The notes beneath the pieces were generated by a model that did not search any database, was not told where the DNA came from, and saw only the letters and a program-made list of their open reading frames with translations. A stretch of 52,101 bases of DNA, taken from assembly GCA_021648265.1 (NCBI GenBank), contig JAKITD010000014.1, forward strand, positions 1 to 52,101, written 5' to 3'. Positions 16,660 through 24,959 of this stretch are shown in pieces (the first letter of the stretch is position 1; each line of letters opens with the position of its first letter). The translations under genes were made by a program, and so were the position numbers. The stretch comes from Flavobacteriaceae bacterium. Lineage in GTDB: Bacteria > Bacteroidota > Bacteroidia > Flavobacteriales > Flavobacteriaceae.

Positions 16660-17553
16660 ATGCCAAAATTTAAAAATTGGATTTCTGCAGCGAGATTACG
16701 AACCTTACCTTTATCGGTTTCAGGAATAATTGTTGGTTCTGCTTTGGGTTCAGATAAACCTATTTGGCAAACTTCCATTTTTTGGCTGGCAATATTGACA
16801 ACAATTGGATTTCAAGTTTTGTCCAATTTCGCAAATGATTATGGTGATGGGATTAAAGGAACTGATGATAATAGGGAAGGAGAAAAACGATTAATTGCTT
16901 CAGGAGTTATTTCGCCTAAACAGATGAAACGAGCGATGGCTATTACAGCATTGATAACATTAACAATTGCAATATTGTTGATTTATCAATCTTTTGGGAG
17001 TGATGATTTTATGCATTCATTATTGTTTTTTGGACTTGGAATAGTTTCTATTGTTGCAGCATTAAAATATACAATTGGAAACAATGCTTATGGATATTAT
17101 GGATTTGGAGATTTATTTGTGTTTTTGTTTTTTGGACTTTTGAGCGTTTTAGGTTCTTATTATTTATTTACACATCAATTACAATGGGACTTATTATTAC
17201 CAGCATCCACCATCGGTTTATTAAGTATGACAGTTTTAAACTTAAATAATATGAGGGATATTGAAAATGATGCTAAAAATAATAAAAATACTTTAGTAGT
17301 GTCTTTAGGAACAAAGAAATCTAAAATTTATCACTATTTTTTAATGCTTATAGCTTTATTTTTAGCTGTGGCTTTTACATTATTTCACTATAATTCTCCC
17401 AAGCAATTTATATTTTTGGTAGCTTTTATACCTTTACTATTAAATTTAATAACAGTATTTAATAATAAAACACCAATACTATTGGATGGTGAACTTAAAA
17501 AAGTAGCTTTGAGTACTTTTTTATTTTCAATTTTATTTGGTCTTTTTATTTAA
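16660..17553 (+). CDS. menA: 1,4-dihydroxy-2-naphthoate polyprenyltransferase
   Basis: MenA is a UbiA-superfamily integral membrane enzyme that prenylates 1,4-dihydroxy-2-naphthoate to demethylmenaquinone. The family start WISAARLRTLPLSVSGIIVG is followed by the first Asp-rich motif in NFANDYGDGIKGTDD and the second region MTVLNLNNMRDIENDAKNN. Eight or nine hydrophobic segments are visible over 297 aa. The gene heads a plus-strand run with the MBL hydrolase and menC, all spaced closely enough for one operon. This fits a menaquinone-based respiratory chain, as in other Bacteroidota. Confidence 0.95.
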   Translation: MPKFKNWISAARLRTLPLSVSGIIVGSALGSDKPIWQTSIFWLAILTTIGFQVLSNFANDYGDGIKGTDDNREGEKRLIASGVISPKQMKRAMAITALITLTIAILLIYQSFGSDDFMHSLLFFGLGIVSIVAALKYTIGNNAYGYYGFGDLFVFLFFGLLSVLGSYYLFTHQLQWDLLLPASTIGLLSMTVLNLNNMRDIENDAKNNKNTLVVSLGTKKSKIYHYFLMLIALFLAVAFTLFHYNSPKQFIFLVAFIPLLLNLITVFNNKTPILLDGELKKVALSTFLFSILFGLFI

Positions 17554-17564
17554 TATTTTATATT

Positions 17565-18245
17565 ATGAAAATAACATTCTACGGTCAAAATTCACTTGCT
17601 ATCGAAGTATCTGGAAAACATATTTTAATAGACCCTTTTATTTCAGGGAACCCATTATCAAAAGACAAAGTAAATATAATGTCATTAAAAGCAGACTATA
17701 TTTTACTAACTCACGCTCACGAAGATCATATTCTCGATGCCGAAGCAATTGCTAAAAATACAGGTGCTAAAATCGTAAGCAATTACGAAATTGCGATGCA
17801 TTACCAAGCAAAAGGAATCGATGTTCACCCAATGAATCACGGAGGGAATTGGAAATTCGATTTCGGAAATGTAAAATATGTAAATGCAGTGCATACCAGT
17901 TCGTTTCCCGATGGAAGTTACGGAGGTCAACCTGGAGGATTTGTCATCGAAGGGGAACATAAAAGCATCTACATTGCTGGAGATACCGCCTTGACGATGG
18001 ATATGAAACTAATTCCTTTACAAACAAAATTAGACCTTGCTATTTTACCTATTGGCGATAATTTTACAATGGGAATTAATGATGCTATTATTGCAAGTGA
18101 TTTTGTGCGATGCGAAAAAGTATTAGGTGTACATTACGATACCTTTGGTTTTATTGAAATAGATCACGACGAAGCAAAAAAGAAATTCTTTGATGCTGGA
18201 AAAGATTTGATGTTATTAGAGATTGGTGAATCGATAGAGTTGTGA
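17565..18245 (+). CDS. Metal-dependent hydrolase, MBL fold (UPF0173 type)
   Basis: A 226-aa metallo-beta-lactamase-fold protein. The metal site HAHEDH (H-x-H-x-D-H) is preceded by LIDPFISGNP and followed by AVHTSSFPDG, IAGDTAL and GVHYDTFGF, which supply the remaining His and Asp ligands. This is the UPF0173/YtkL-like group, whose substrate is not established. It lies between menA and menC (11 nt and 51 nt gaps), so a link to menaquinone synthesis is possible but is only inferred from position. Confidence 0.9.
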   Translation: MKITFYGQNSLAIEVSGKHILIDPFISGNPLSKDKVNIMSLKADYILLTHAHEDHILDAEAIAKNTGAKIVSNYEIAMHYQAKGIDVHPMNHGGNWKFDFGNVKYVNAVHTSSFPDGSYGGQPGGFVIEGEHKSIYIAGDTALTMDMKLIPLQTKLDLAILPIGDNFTMGINDAIIASDFVRCEKVLGVHYDTFGFIEIDHDEAKKKFFDAGKDLMLLEIGESIEL

Positions 18246-18296
18246 TAGAAGATTTATGACTTGATAAGAACTAAATTCAAATTCTAAATAACTTAA

Positions 18297-19337
18297 TTGA
18301 AAGCAACCTACAAAAAACACACATTAAACTTCAAACTTCCAAGCGGAACTTCACGTGGCGTTTTAAAAACAAAAGACACTTATTTTCTATACCTTTCTGA
18401 AAACGGAAAACAAGGAATTGGTGAATGTGGAGTGTTCAAAGGACTAAGTATAGATGATCGCCCAGATTACGAAGAAAAACTGCAATGGGTCTGCGAAAAT
18501 ATTTATTTAGGATTAAATAAATTATATAAAATATTAATCGAATTTCCTTCAATTCAGATTGGGGTTGAAACGGCTTTTAAATCGTTAAATGCTAAAAATA
18601 AGTTTGAAATATTTGCATCAGAATTCTCTCGTGGAGAAAAATTAATTCCAATTAACGGATTGGTTTGGATGGGAGATAAAGCTTTTATGAAGCAACAAAT
18701 TTCAGATAAGTTACAACAAGGTTTCACTTGTATTAAAATGAAAATTGGAGCGATTGACTTTAAAACCGAACTCAATTTATTAAAATCTATACGAAAAGAA
18801 TATTCCTCTTCGGTTATAGAATTACGAGTTGATGCCAACGGAGCTTTTCCTCCTTCTGAAGCTTTGGAGAAACTGAAATGGCTTTCAGATTTACAACTTC
18901 ATTCTATCGAGCAACCTATTAAACAAGGGCAATGGCAAGAAATGGCAAGGCTTTGTGAAGATACATCACTTCCAATTGCTTTGGACGAAGAACTCATCGG
19001 AATCTTTACGGAAGAAGAAAAAAAGAAAATGATCAACACGATTAATCCACAATATATCATATTAAAACCAAGCCTTATTGGCGGATTTAAAGGAAGTGAT
19101 TCTTGGATTAAAATCGCAGAAAAAAAGAATATAGGTTGGTGGATTACTTCAGCATTAGAAAGTAATATTGGATTAAATGCGATTGCTCAATATACCTTCT
19201 CAAAAAACAATAAATTGCCTCAAGGTTTAGGAACAGGGAGTTTATTTACAAATAATATTACTTCGCCACTAGAAGTTCGTTTCGGAAGTTTACATTATAA
19301 TACCAACAAAAAGTGGAATATAGATTTGATTTTATAA
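18297..19337 (+). CDS. menC: o-Succinylbenzoate synthase (enolase superfamily)
   Basis: MenC dehydrates SHCHC to o-succinylbenzoate in menaquinone synthesis. The enolase-superfamily set is visible in order: catalytic KMKIG (K-x-K), metal ligands in RVDANGAF, SIEQPIKQ and ALDEEL, then the second Lys in ILKPSLIGG and the SALESNIGLNAIAQ motif. The 346-aa length fits. The start is TTG at 18297; no in-frame ATG comes close. A dipeptide epimerase is the main alternative in this superfamily, but menA two genes upstream favours OSBS. Confidence 0.85.
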   Translation: MKATYKKHTLNFKLPSGTSRGVLKTKDTYFLYLSENGKQGIGECGVFKGLSIDDRPDYEEKLQWVCENIYLGLNKLYKILIEFPSIQIGVETAFKSLNAKNKFEIFASEFSRGEKLIPINGLVWMGDKAFMKQQISDKLQQGFTCIKMKIGAIDFKTELNLLKSIRKEYSSSVIELRVDANGAFPPSEALEKLKWLSDLQLHSIEQPIKQGQWQEMARLCEDTSLPIALDEELIGIFTEEEKKKMINTINPQYIILKPSLIGGFKGSDSWIKIAEKKNIGWWITSALESNIGLNAIAQYTFSKNNKLPQGLGTGSLFTNNITSPLEVRFGSLHYNTNKKWNIDLIL

Positions 19338-19342
19338 TCTAA

Positions 19343-19744
19343 TTATTCTGAAAAGAATACTTCTCTAATTGTTGCGATACTATTACAATTTTCAACTTTA
19401 ATTTTCAGTTTTTTAATAGAATCTGAATTTTCTTTTGAAGCTGAATTGCCTTCAATTACATAAACTTTACAAGAATCTAATTCAGTATTACTTTCAGAGA
19501 AAAGAACACTTCCTTTTTTAAGCAAATATGATATTGCTGAAGTATCTAATTGATTGTTTTTTAAAAATCGTAAAGAGTTTTCAGATATTACGCGTTCTTT
19601 TAATCGTATATTTTTTTTAGTTCTTGCTCCAGGACCGTAATCATATTCGCAAGAAGCGCCACTGCCACCAATAAAAAAATATAACAATACCAATCCAATA
19701 CCAAATCCGCCAAAATAGAATGCAAATCGTTTTAATAAGCTCAT
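19343..19744 (-). CDS. Conserved single-pass membrane protein (possibly DUF4258)
   Basis: A 133-aa protein with an N-terminal membrane helix (FYFGGFGIGLVLLYFFIGG), a conserved motif SCEYDYGPGARTKKNIR just after it, and a soluble C-terminal domain containing CKVYVIEG and VENCNSIATIREV. I recall this as a Bacteroidota-specific family, probably DUF4258, of unknown function. It starts 28 nt after ald in the same direction, so co-transcription is likely. Confidence 0.7.
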   Translation of the reverse strand: MSLLKRFAFYFGGFGIGLVLLYFFIGGSGASCEYDYGPGARTKKNIRLKERVISENSLRFLKNNQLDTSAISYLLKKGSVLFSESNTELDSCKVYVIEGNSASKENSDSIKKLKIKVENCNSIATIREVFFSE

Positions 19745-19772
19745 AAGTAAAATAAAATTTCTATAATAATTT

Positions 19773-20966
19773 TCAGAAAATCAACAAATTTAAGTCGCTA
19801 TAAGGCATATTGAACCAATCTGCTACCGATTTATTTGTTAAAATTCCGCGGTAAAAATACAACCCATTTTTTAAACCACTGTCAAAACGGATGGCATTTT
19901 CTATACCGCCAGATTCTGCAATGTCTAAAAGATAAGGAGTGAATATATTACTAATTGAAATAGAGGCAGTTTTAGGATAACGAGCAGGAATATTTGGCAC
20001 TCCATAATGTATTACTCCCTTTTTTACAATAGTAGGTTTGTCGTGTGAGGTAATTTCGGAAGTCTCAAAACAACCTCCCATATCAATACTAACGTCAATA
20101 ATAACTGCACCATTTTTCATGTTTTCCACCATTGTTTCGGTAACTACAATTGGAGATCTATTGGAGCCCTTTAAAGCGCCAATAGCAACATCACAACGAC
20201 GTAAAGCCTTCATTAAATATTTAGGTTGAAGGGTAGATGTAAATAATGTTCTGCCAACATTTACTTGTAATTTTCGAAGTCGAGTGATTGAACTATCAAA
20301 AACTTTAACATTAGCACCAAGACCTAAAGCAGATCGTGTAGCAAATTCACCAACGGTTCCTGCTCCAATAATAACAACTTCGGCAGGTGGAACACCACTT
20401 ATGTTTCCGAATAACAAACCGTTACTTGTTTCTGCATTTGCCATTAATTCGGATGCAATTAAAACAGATGCGGTTCCCGCAATTTCACTTAGTGCTTTAA
20501 CTGCTGGATAACTATGATCTTCATCTTTTATAAACTCGAAAGCTAACGCAGTGATTTTCTTTTTTGCTAATGCTTCAAAGTATTCTTTTTTTCGAGTCTT
20601 TAATTGTAATGCAGAAATTAAAACTGTTTTTGGATTTATAAGCTCAATTTCATCAAGGGTAGGAGGCTCTACTTTTAAAAGTATAGGGCAAGCAAATATT
20701 TTTTGAGTATCGTTGGTTAATTCAGCTCCAGCATTATTATAATCTATATCAGAAAAACCAGCATCTTCACCAGCTCCGTTTTCAACTAAAATTCTATGAC
20801 CATTGGCAACTATAGCAGCTACAGCATCAGGAGTTAAGCAAATTCTCTTTTCTTGAAAATAAGATTCTTTTGGAAGACCAATACATAGATTTCCTTTTTT
20901 TCTTGATATTTCTAAGGTTTCTTCTTGTGGAAGTAGTTGTTCTTTGGTGAAAGGTGACTTTGCCAT
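19773..20966 (-). CDS. ald: Alanine dehydrogenase
   Basis: NAD-dependent oxidative deamination of alanine to pyruvate (or the reverse). The AlaDH/PNT N-terminal domain shows IGLPKESYFQEKRICLTPDAV and the NAD domain the Rossmann motif VIIGAGTVGEFATRSALGLG; DVSIDMGGCFETSE and HYGVPNIPARYP are also family motifs. At 397 aa it is slightly longer than the classical enzyme because of about 25 extra N-terminal residues (PFTKEQLLPQEETLE), normal in Flavobacteriia. The transhydrogenase alpha subunit is related, but no pntB is present nearby. Confidence 0.92.
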   Translation of the reverse strand: MAKSPFTKEQLLPQEETLEISRKKGNLCIGLPKESYFQEKRICLTPDAVAAIVANGHRILVENGAGEDAGFSDIDYNNAGAELTNDTQKIFACPILLKVEPPTLDEIELINPKTVLISALQLKTRKKEYFEALAKKKITALAFEFIKDEDHSYPAVKALSEIAGTASVLIASELMANAETSNGLLFGNISGVPPAEVVIIGAGTVGEFATRSALGLGANVKVFDSSITRLRKLQVNVGRTLFTSTLQPKYLMKALRRCDVAIGALKGSNRSPIVVTETMVENMKNGAVIIDVSIDMGGCFETSEITSHDKPTIVKKGVIHYGVPNIPARYPKTASISISNIFTPYLLDIAESGGIENAIRFDSGLKNGLYFYRGILTNKSVADWFNMPYSDLNLLIF

Positions 20967-21165
20967 TTATAAATTTGTTAAAGTACCAAGTTACGGAATA
21001 TTAAAATAATATTGAAAAAGAAAATTAACAAACTTATATAGCTAATTGTAATTAAGTTAAATTTTTAACTTGTTATAATTGCATTATTAATTTGCGTAGT
21101 CTAGTTGAGAACAGGACTTTGCTCTAAGTAAAACTAAGGTAATAAATACCTCTGGAGTTTTTTAT

Positions 21166-21406
21166 ATTAAGATTCACTGTTGTCCGATAAAAAATATTCA
21201 ACTCTCTTTAAAACCCTTCTATTGTTATGTTTGTAAGGTTTTAGAATAAGAGACCTTGCTTTTGTATATTGTTTTTAAAATTATGATATTCGAAAACTTT
21301 AAATTATTACCAATCATATTATCAGTTAGTTACAATCAAGTCTTTGTTCTTTATTCTAACAGCGGAGCGGTCTTTTATCTTTAATCGGACAACAGTAATT
21401 AAGATT
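21166..21406. mobile_element. MITE-like element (21175-21397) flanked by a 9-bp target duplication
   Basis: The 223-bp core has terminal inverted repeats actgttgtccgat (21176-21188) and atcggacaacagt (21384-21396), 13 bp perfect, with weaker pairing inward for another eight or so bases. Immediately outside are identical copies of attaagatt at 21166-21174 and 21398-21406. No long frame lies inside. This is the structure of a non-autonomous transposon; the termini recall IS4-group elements of Bacteroidota, from memory only. The remaining gene-free parts of 20967-21457 show nothing else I can support. Confidence 0.8.
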
Positions 21407-21457
21407 AAGAAGGTATTGGCAAATTACTGCTTAAATTAAGGATTGTATATTAGTAGG

Positions 21458-22621
21458 TTAGTCGTACTCATTTATACCATAAAGAATTTCTTTCATTTTG
21501 CTTCCGTTTATCTCGACAGGTTTGTAAGCGGTATTAAACTTCTCAATGGCAATATCAATATCAGATTTTAGCTTTTTGTAGGCTGGTGGCAAACTGCTAT
21601 TACATTGTTGCTCGTTTTCGTAGCTGTCTAAAATAATTTTAAACTTTTCATAAAACTTTCCGCCTTGGTCTATAAAGCTATTGTATTGAGTAATAAATTG
21701 TAAAAGCCTATCGATAGGGAAGTTTAAATCTATTTGCATTTCCAATACTTTTTGCTGTTTGTTCCCGTCATTAATTGCTACATCTAATTTTTCTAAAAAT
21801 GAGTTTAATTTCTCTCTTACAATATCCCAATCGTCATTGGATCTACAGTCTTTTAGTGAAGTTTGATATTTTATAGGTTTGGTGTAATCAACAAACAGCC
21901 GCTCTAAATCCTTCATTACTTTATCGTTGCTTTTTTGAAGGAATGAAGTTTCAAAGTAAATGGTATTTAAATCATTATTCATACGTAATGTAAAATCCAA
22001 AATACATTCTATTTTTTGAAGCTCTGCATTTTTTTCTTTTGGACTGGCATCACTAATAAATAAATTAACAACCATATCTATAGCAGATGTATAAATGTTT
22101 TGACCTAATAAAGAGGTTAAATTAAATCCTGTTTTCTTATCTTTTTTTTTATTTAGCATGTCCTTTACCTGCGAAAATTCTTGATAATTATTAGGGTTAG
22201 ATATTTTATTAATCTCGTTAAAGGTTGCTATGGACGAGAAGTGATGGTCTAGCGATAGTACTTTTTCGTATAGTATTTTAATTATCGAAAGTCCTTTTAA
22301 ATAGCGTATTTTATTAATACTTGATTTTTCACTTAGTCTTAAAAGCTCTAGTTGGTCTTTTAGTTGGTCTTTTTTTATGAGTAAGTTTAATTTGTTTTCT
22401 AATACTATTTCGGTTTTAAGGTTTTTGTTTAGTTGGTTTAGTTTTGTGTAAATTTCTTGTTTTAGGTTGCTGTAATATTTTGTTGTAGTGTTTATTTCAG
22501 CACTTAGTTCGGTTAATATTTGGTCTATTTTCTTGTCTTTATTATCAAAGGTAGTATTGCTAAAACTATTTTGAAAACCAAACACTAAAATAAGTATAAG
22601 AAGTTTGGTTAGTTTACTCAT
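21458..22621 (-). CDS. Secreted coiled-coil protein, unknown function
   Basis: A 387-aa protein with a signal peptide (MSKLTKLLILILVFGFQNSFS) and an almost entirely helical, Lys/Glu/Asn-rich body with several heptad-like stretches (ILTELSAEINTTTKYYSNLK, for example). A single Cys pair (residues about 225-270) and another Cys near the C-terminus are the only other marks. I recognise no family. It is the last of four minus-strand genes for exported proteins downstream of the AraC-type regulator, and its stop lies about 50 bp from the MITE-like element. Confidence 0.7.
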   Translation of the reverse strand: MSKLTKLLILILVFGFQNSFSNTTFDNKDKKIDQILTELSAEINTTTKYYSNLKQEIYTKLNQLNKNLKTEIVLENKLNLLIKKDQLKDQLELLRLSEKSSINKIRYLKGLSIIKILYEKVLSLDHHFSSIATFNEINKISNPNNYQEFSQVKDMLNKKKDKKTGFNLTSLLGQNIYTSAIDMVVNLFISDASPKEKNAELQKIECILDFTLRMNNDLNTIYFETSFLQKSNDKVMKDLERLFVDYTKPIKYQTSLKDCRSNDDWDIVREKLNSFLEKLDVAINDGNKQQKVLEMQIDLNFPIDRLLQFITQYNSFIDQGGKFYEKFKIILDSYENEQQCNSSLPPAYKKLKSDIDIAIEKFNTAYKPVEINGSKMKEILYGINEYD

Positions 22622-22637
22622 TGTTTTATGTTTTTAG

Positions 22638-22653
22638 TCCCGAGGCTTCGGGA
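22638..22653. repeat. TCCCGA/TCGGGA mini inverted repeat
   Basis: tcccga-ggct-tcggga between two exported-protein genes; a second copy of the motif seen inside recG and upstream of fabG. It could fold in RNA but has no T-run. Confidence 0.45.
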
Positions 22654-22677
22654 GTGATTGTTTTGCAATTATTCATT

Positions 22678-23085
22678 CTATTCAAGTTTTACTTTTATTA
22701 ATAAGCTTTCTCCCTTATCTTTTACTAGATAATCCCCTTTTTTTATTTTGGTTTTATCTGTAATGTTAAGCTGGTTTAAAACCGTTGTTGGCAATTCAAA
22801 ATCTTCGTTAAAACTATACATGTAAACTCCTTTTTCTAATTGGTTGTTTGTTAATTTAAGTTTACTTGCAGTATCTGTTTTAGTTATAACGAGAATTAGC
22901 TCGTTGTTTTTAGCGTCAAAACTTAGTTGGGTATTTGAGTTTGCTTTATTTTGAGAAACCCCAAAAGTACAAGTGCCTGCGTTACCTCTGCAATCTGGTC
23001 CGTGACCAAATGTTACGGTGGCATTTTTTTGAGCATATAATAAAAATGAAAATAGGATGAGTATATAGGTAAATAATGTTTTCAT
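22678..23085 (-). CDS. Small secreted protein, paralogue of the gene at 23950
   Basis: A 135-aa protein with a signal peptide (MKTLFTYILILFSFLLYA, cleavage before QKNA). Near the mature N-terminus it carries GPDCRGNAGTCTFGV, a Cys pair that could form a disulfide. The C-terminal half (FELPTTVLNQLNI...KIKKGDYLVK) aligns by eye with YVLPESITKKIGLKKGYVLK of the protein encoded at 23950-24402, so the two are diverged paralogues. No family is recognised. It lies in the minus-strand cluster of exported proteins. Confidence 0.65.
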   Translation of the reverse strand: MKTLFTYILILFSFLLYAQKNATVTFGHGPDCRGNAGTCTFGVSQNKANSNTQLSFDAKNNELILVITKTDTASKLKLTNNQLEKGVYMYSFNEDFELPTTVLNQLNITDKTKIKKGDYLVKDKGESLLIKVKLE

Positions 23086-23276
23086 GACTACGATTTATAA
23101 GTTATTAATAAAAGAAGAAAAGTAATAGAAATCTGCTCAAGTTATTGACTTGATAATAAGTAAGTAGAAGGAAAACCTGTAACTTCACGTTTTTTTTGCA
23201 GGTTTACATCTACCTAAAAAACAGGTTAAAAAGAAAAAACACAAAAATTAATTACAATATTAGTTTGACTACAGTA

Positions 23277-23894
23277 TTAATAGTTAATTTCTACATCATC
23301 CATATCTATACCCCAATAATCCATGAGGTCATTGGATAGTAAGTAGTAATTAACATTTTTATCTTCTAAAAGGCGAACCCAGTCAAACGCTTTCTCGTCA
23401 TTAAGTTTTCCTATGAATGTGGCAAAAGATATAATAACCGTTATTGTTTTAGTATCATCTATTTTTATGGGGTTAATCTCTTTAGTGCTGGATATTAAGT
23501 AATTATTCAAACCCTGAATAGAAATTTGTTTGTTTACTTTATACACTTGATTATTATTAATGTTCTGCTCCAAATCTGTAATAAAAACATCAATATTAGC
23601 ATTGCACTCTTCAATGCTTTTTCTATAATCAACTAGATTTCCTTGCTTGTTAAAAAAATAAGCCTCAGGATAACCAAAAGAATAAGTTTCGCCAAAAGAA
23701 GAAAAAGATTCTAAGTCTTTAAAAAACAATAAATTTTCATTATTGATTTCTTTCTCAGCAAGAAATTTTTTAACACTACTAATACTTTCTATTTTTGGGT
23801 CGCTAATATTATATTTTTTAATTAGATACGCTTTACAGCTAACTAATAATAATGAGCTAATAATAAAAATTAATAAATAACTGTTTTTTTTCAT
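23277..23894 (-). CDS. Putative lipoprotein, unknown function
   Basis: A 205-aa protein starting MKKNSYLLIFIISSLLLVSCKA, a typical lipobox (VSC). The mature part contains a segment with thioredoxin-like character (KKFLAEKEINNENLLFFKD, YPEAYFFNKQGNLVDYR, where PEAYFFN-QG is reminiscent of the cis-Pro region) but no CxxC, so a redox role is not supported. It may belong to a thioredoxin-fold group lacking the active site. It is flanked by the two paralogous small secreted proteins. Confidence 0.6.
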   Translation of the reverse strand: MKKNSYLLIFIISSLLLVSCKAYLIKKYNISDPKIESISSVKKFLAEKEINNENLLFFKDLESFSSFGETYSFGYPEAYFFNKQGNLVDYRKSIEECNANIDVFITDLEQNINNNQVYKVNKQISIQGLNNYLISSTKEINPIKIDDTKTITVIISFATFIGKLNDEKAFDWVRLLEDKNVNYYLLSNDLMDYWGIDMDDVEINY

Positions 23895-23949
23895 AATTGT
23901 TTTGTTTTAACAACAGGAAGAAAAACTCCCTGTTGTTTTTTTTAAAAAT

Positions 23950-24402
23950 TTACATTGTTACAGAATAAGTGCCATCCTTTTTTTTAGATGAAATACTATA
24001 AGTTCCTGTTTTAAGAACATACCCTTTTTTTAAACCAATTTTTTTGGTAATGCTTTCTGGTAAAACATAGTCTTCTTCAAGAATTATCTTGTTTCCTTTA
24101 AAACGGTTATTAATTTCTTCAAGTCCTTCTTTAGTCAAAATTAAGGAAAACTTCCCATTATTATTATGGGCTTTAATGGTAATTGAAATACTACCTGTTA
24201 TTTTACAAACTCCAAACCCAGCACAGTTTCTACTTTTTCTGCCAAATACAATACTAACACCAATAGTTATTTGGGTATCATTATTAATATTACACTCAAT
24301 ACTATTAATGTCATTATTTGTTTTCACTTCGTTTGCTATTGCAGAAGTGTTAATGAAAACCGCCAAAGCGACAATCGTAATAATTTGTTTAAAATTTTTC
24401 AT
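23950..24402 (-). CDS. Small secreted protein, paralogue of the gene at 22678
   Basis: A 150-aa protein with a signal peptide (MKNFKQIITIVALAVFINTSAIA) and a Cys-containing motif, SRNCAGFGVCKITGSISI, comparable to DCRGNAGTCTFGV in its paralogue. The domain ends in a short repeat-like YVLPESITKKIGLKKGYVLK. It is the first gene of the minus-strand cluster and faces the AraC-type regulator gene across a 557-bp intergenic region, so it is a likely regulatory target. I recognise no family. Confidence 0.65.
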   Translation of the reverse strand: MKNFKQIITIVALAVFINTSAIANEVKTNNDINSIECNINNDTQITIGVSIVFGRKSRNCAGFGVCKITGSISITIKAHNNNGKFSLILTKEGLEEINNRFKGNKIILEEDYVLPESITKKIGLKKGYVLKTGTYSISSKKKDGTYSVTM

Positions 24403-24557
24403 TTTTTATAAAATTTTAGTTTGTTAAAAATTGTTTTTTTTTGACACCTTCGGGATATCGGGTCGTCAAACATTACAAACTAAAACCGTAGGTAATATAC
24501 TTGTTTTTTTTGTATATTTACAAAAGGTTAAACTTTTGTTTGACTGTCGAAAATTGT

Positions 24558-24593
24558 GAGAAGCTTCTACCTAGTAGAGGCTTTCTCCTTTTT
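24558..24593 (+). terminator. Terminator-like hairpin with T-run, no upstream gene
   Basis: gagaagcttcta (24558-24569) pairs with tagaggctttctc (24575-24587) with one bulged t and one G-T pair, a 5-nt loop, then cttttt. No plus-strand gene lies upstream, so it may end a small RNA or be chance. Confidence 0.4.
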
Positions 24594-24617
24594 AAGTTTA
24601 TAGCTAAGTCATTTTTT

Positions 24618-24675
24618 TGTTTTAGAGTTTATATTAAATTGGTACATGTTTTAGAGTTTATATTAAATTGGTACA
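24618..24675. repeat. 29-bp tandem duplication (two copies)
   Basis: The unit tgttttagagtttatattaa... (29 bp) is repeated exactly at 24618-24646 and 24647-24675 and is followed by a third partial start (tgttttacag). Confidence 0.8.
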
Positions 24676-24793
24676 TGTTTTACAGTTTTATATAAGTGTA
24701 AAAATTTTACATAACAGAAATAGAAAAAAACTAATATGGTTTTAACTGCTGTAAATGTATAGAGGTATTTACTTAAAAACAAGCAAAGCAATA

Positions 24794-24834
24794 CGTGATT
24801 CATGAATAAAAAGTCGTGATTCATGAATCACGAC
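24794..24834. promoter_or_regulatory. Perfect 22-nt palindrome plus half site, possible operator
   Basis: gtcgtgattcatgaatcacg (plus ac), 24813-24834, is a perfect inverted repeat, and cgtgattcatga recurs at 24794-24805, 19 nt upstream. A second palindrome, tgcgtaaattacgca, follows at 24847-24861. They lie 110-165 nt before the AraC-type regulator gene. Dimer-binding operators look like this; a hairpin is the alternative. Confidence 0.5.
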
Positions 24835-24959
24835 TAGTAAGATTAATGCGTAAATTACGCAATACTAGTTGCTTGCGTTATTTTTTATTAAAACCTATTT
24901 TTAAGCACATAAACAGTTATAATAATTAAGTTAAATTAGCATATCAAAGCTATAATTTT

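Larger units (their letters stand above)
24403..24959. other. Intergenic region between the secreted-protein cluster and the AraC-type regulator
   Basis: This 557-bp stretch has no convincing gene. It holds a hairpin with T-run (24558-24593), a 29-bp tandem duplication (24618-24675), a perfect 22-nt palindrome with an extra half site (24794-24834), and a 15-nt palindrome (24847-24861). Promoters for both flanking transcription units must lie here, but I see no exact TANNTTTG box at standard distance. A 64-aa open frame (24501-24695) is low-complexity and not believed. Confidence 0.6.

Noticed and set aside
17537..17755. A separate 72-aa gene overlapping menA and the MBL hydrolase
   Set aside because: Shadow frame of the MBL gene, without family similarity.
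22678..24402. A thioredoxin or disulfide system
   Set aside because: The lipoprotein has a thioredoxin-like feel but no CxxC; the Cys pairs of the paralogues are not redox motifs.
24501..24695. A 64-aa plus-strand gene
   Set aside because: Low complexity, spans the terminator-like hairpin and the 29-bp duplication, with no start signal or homology.
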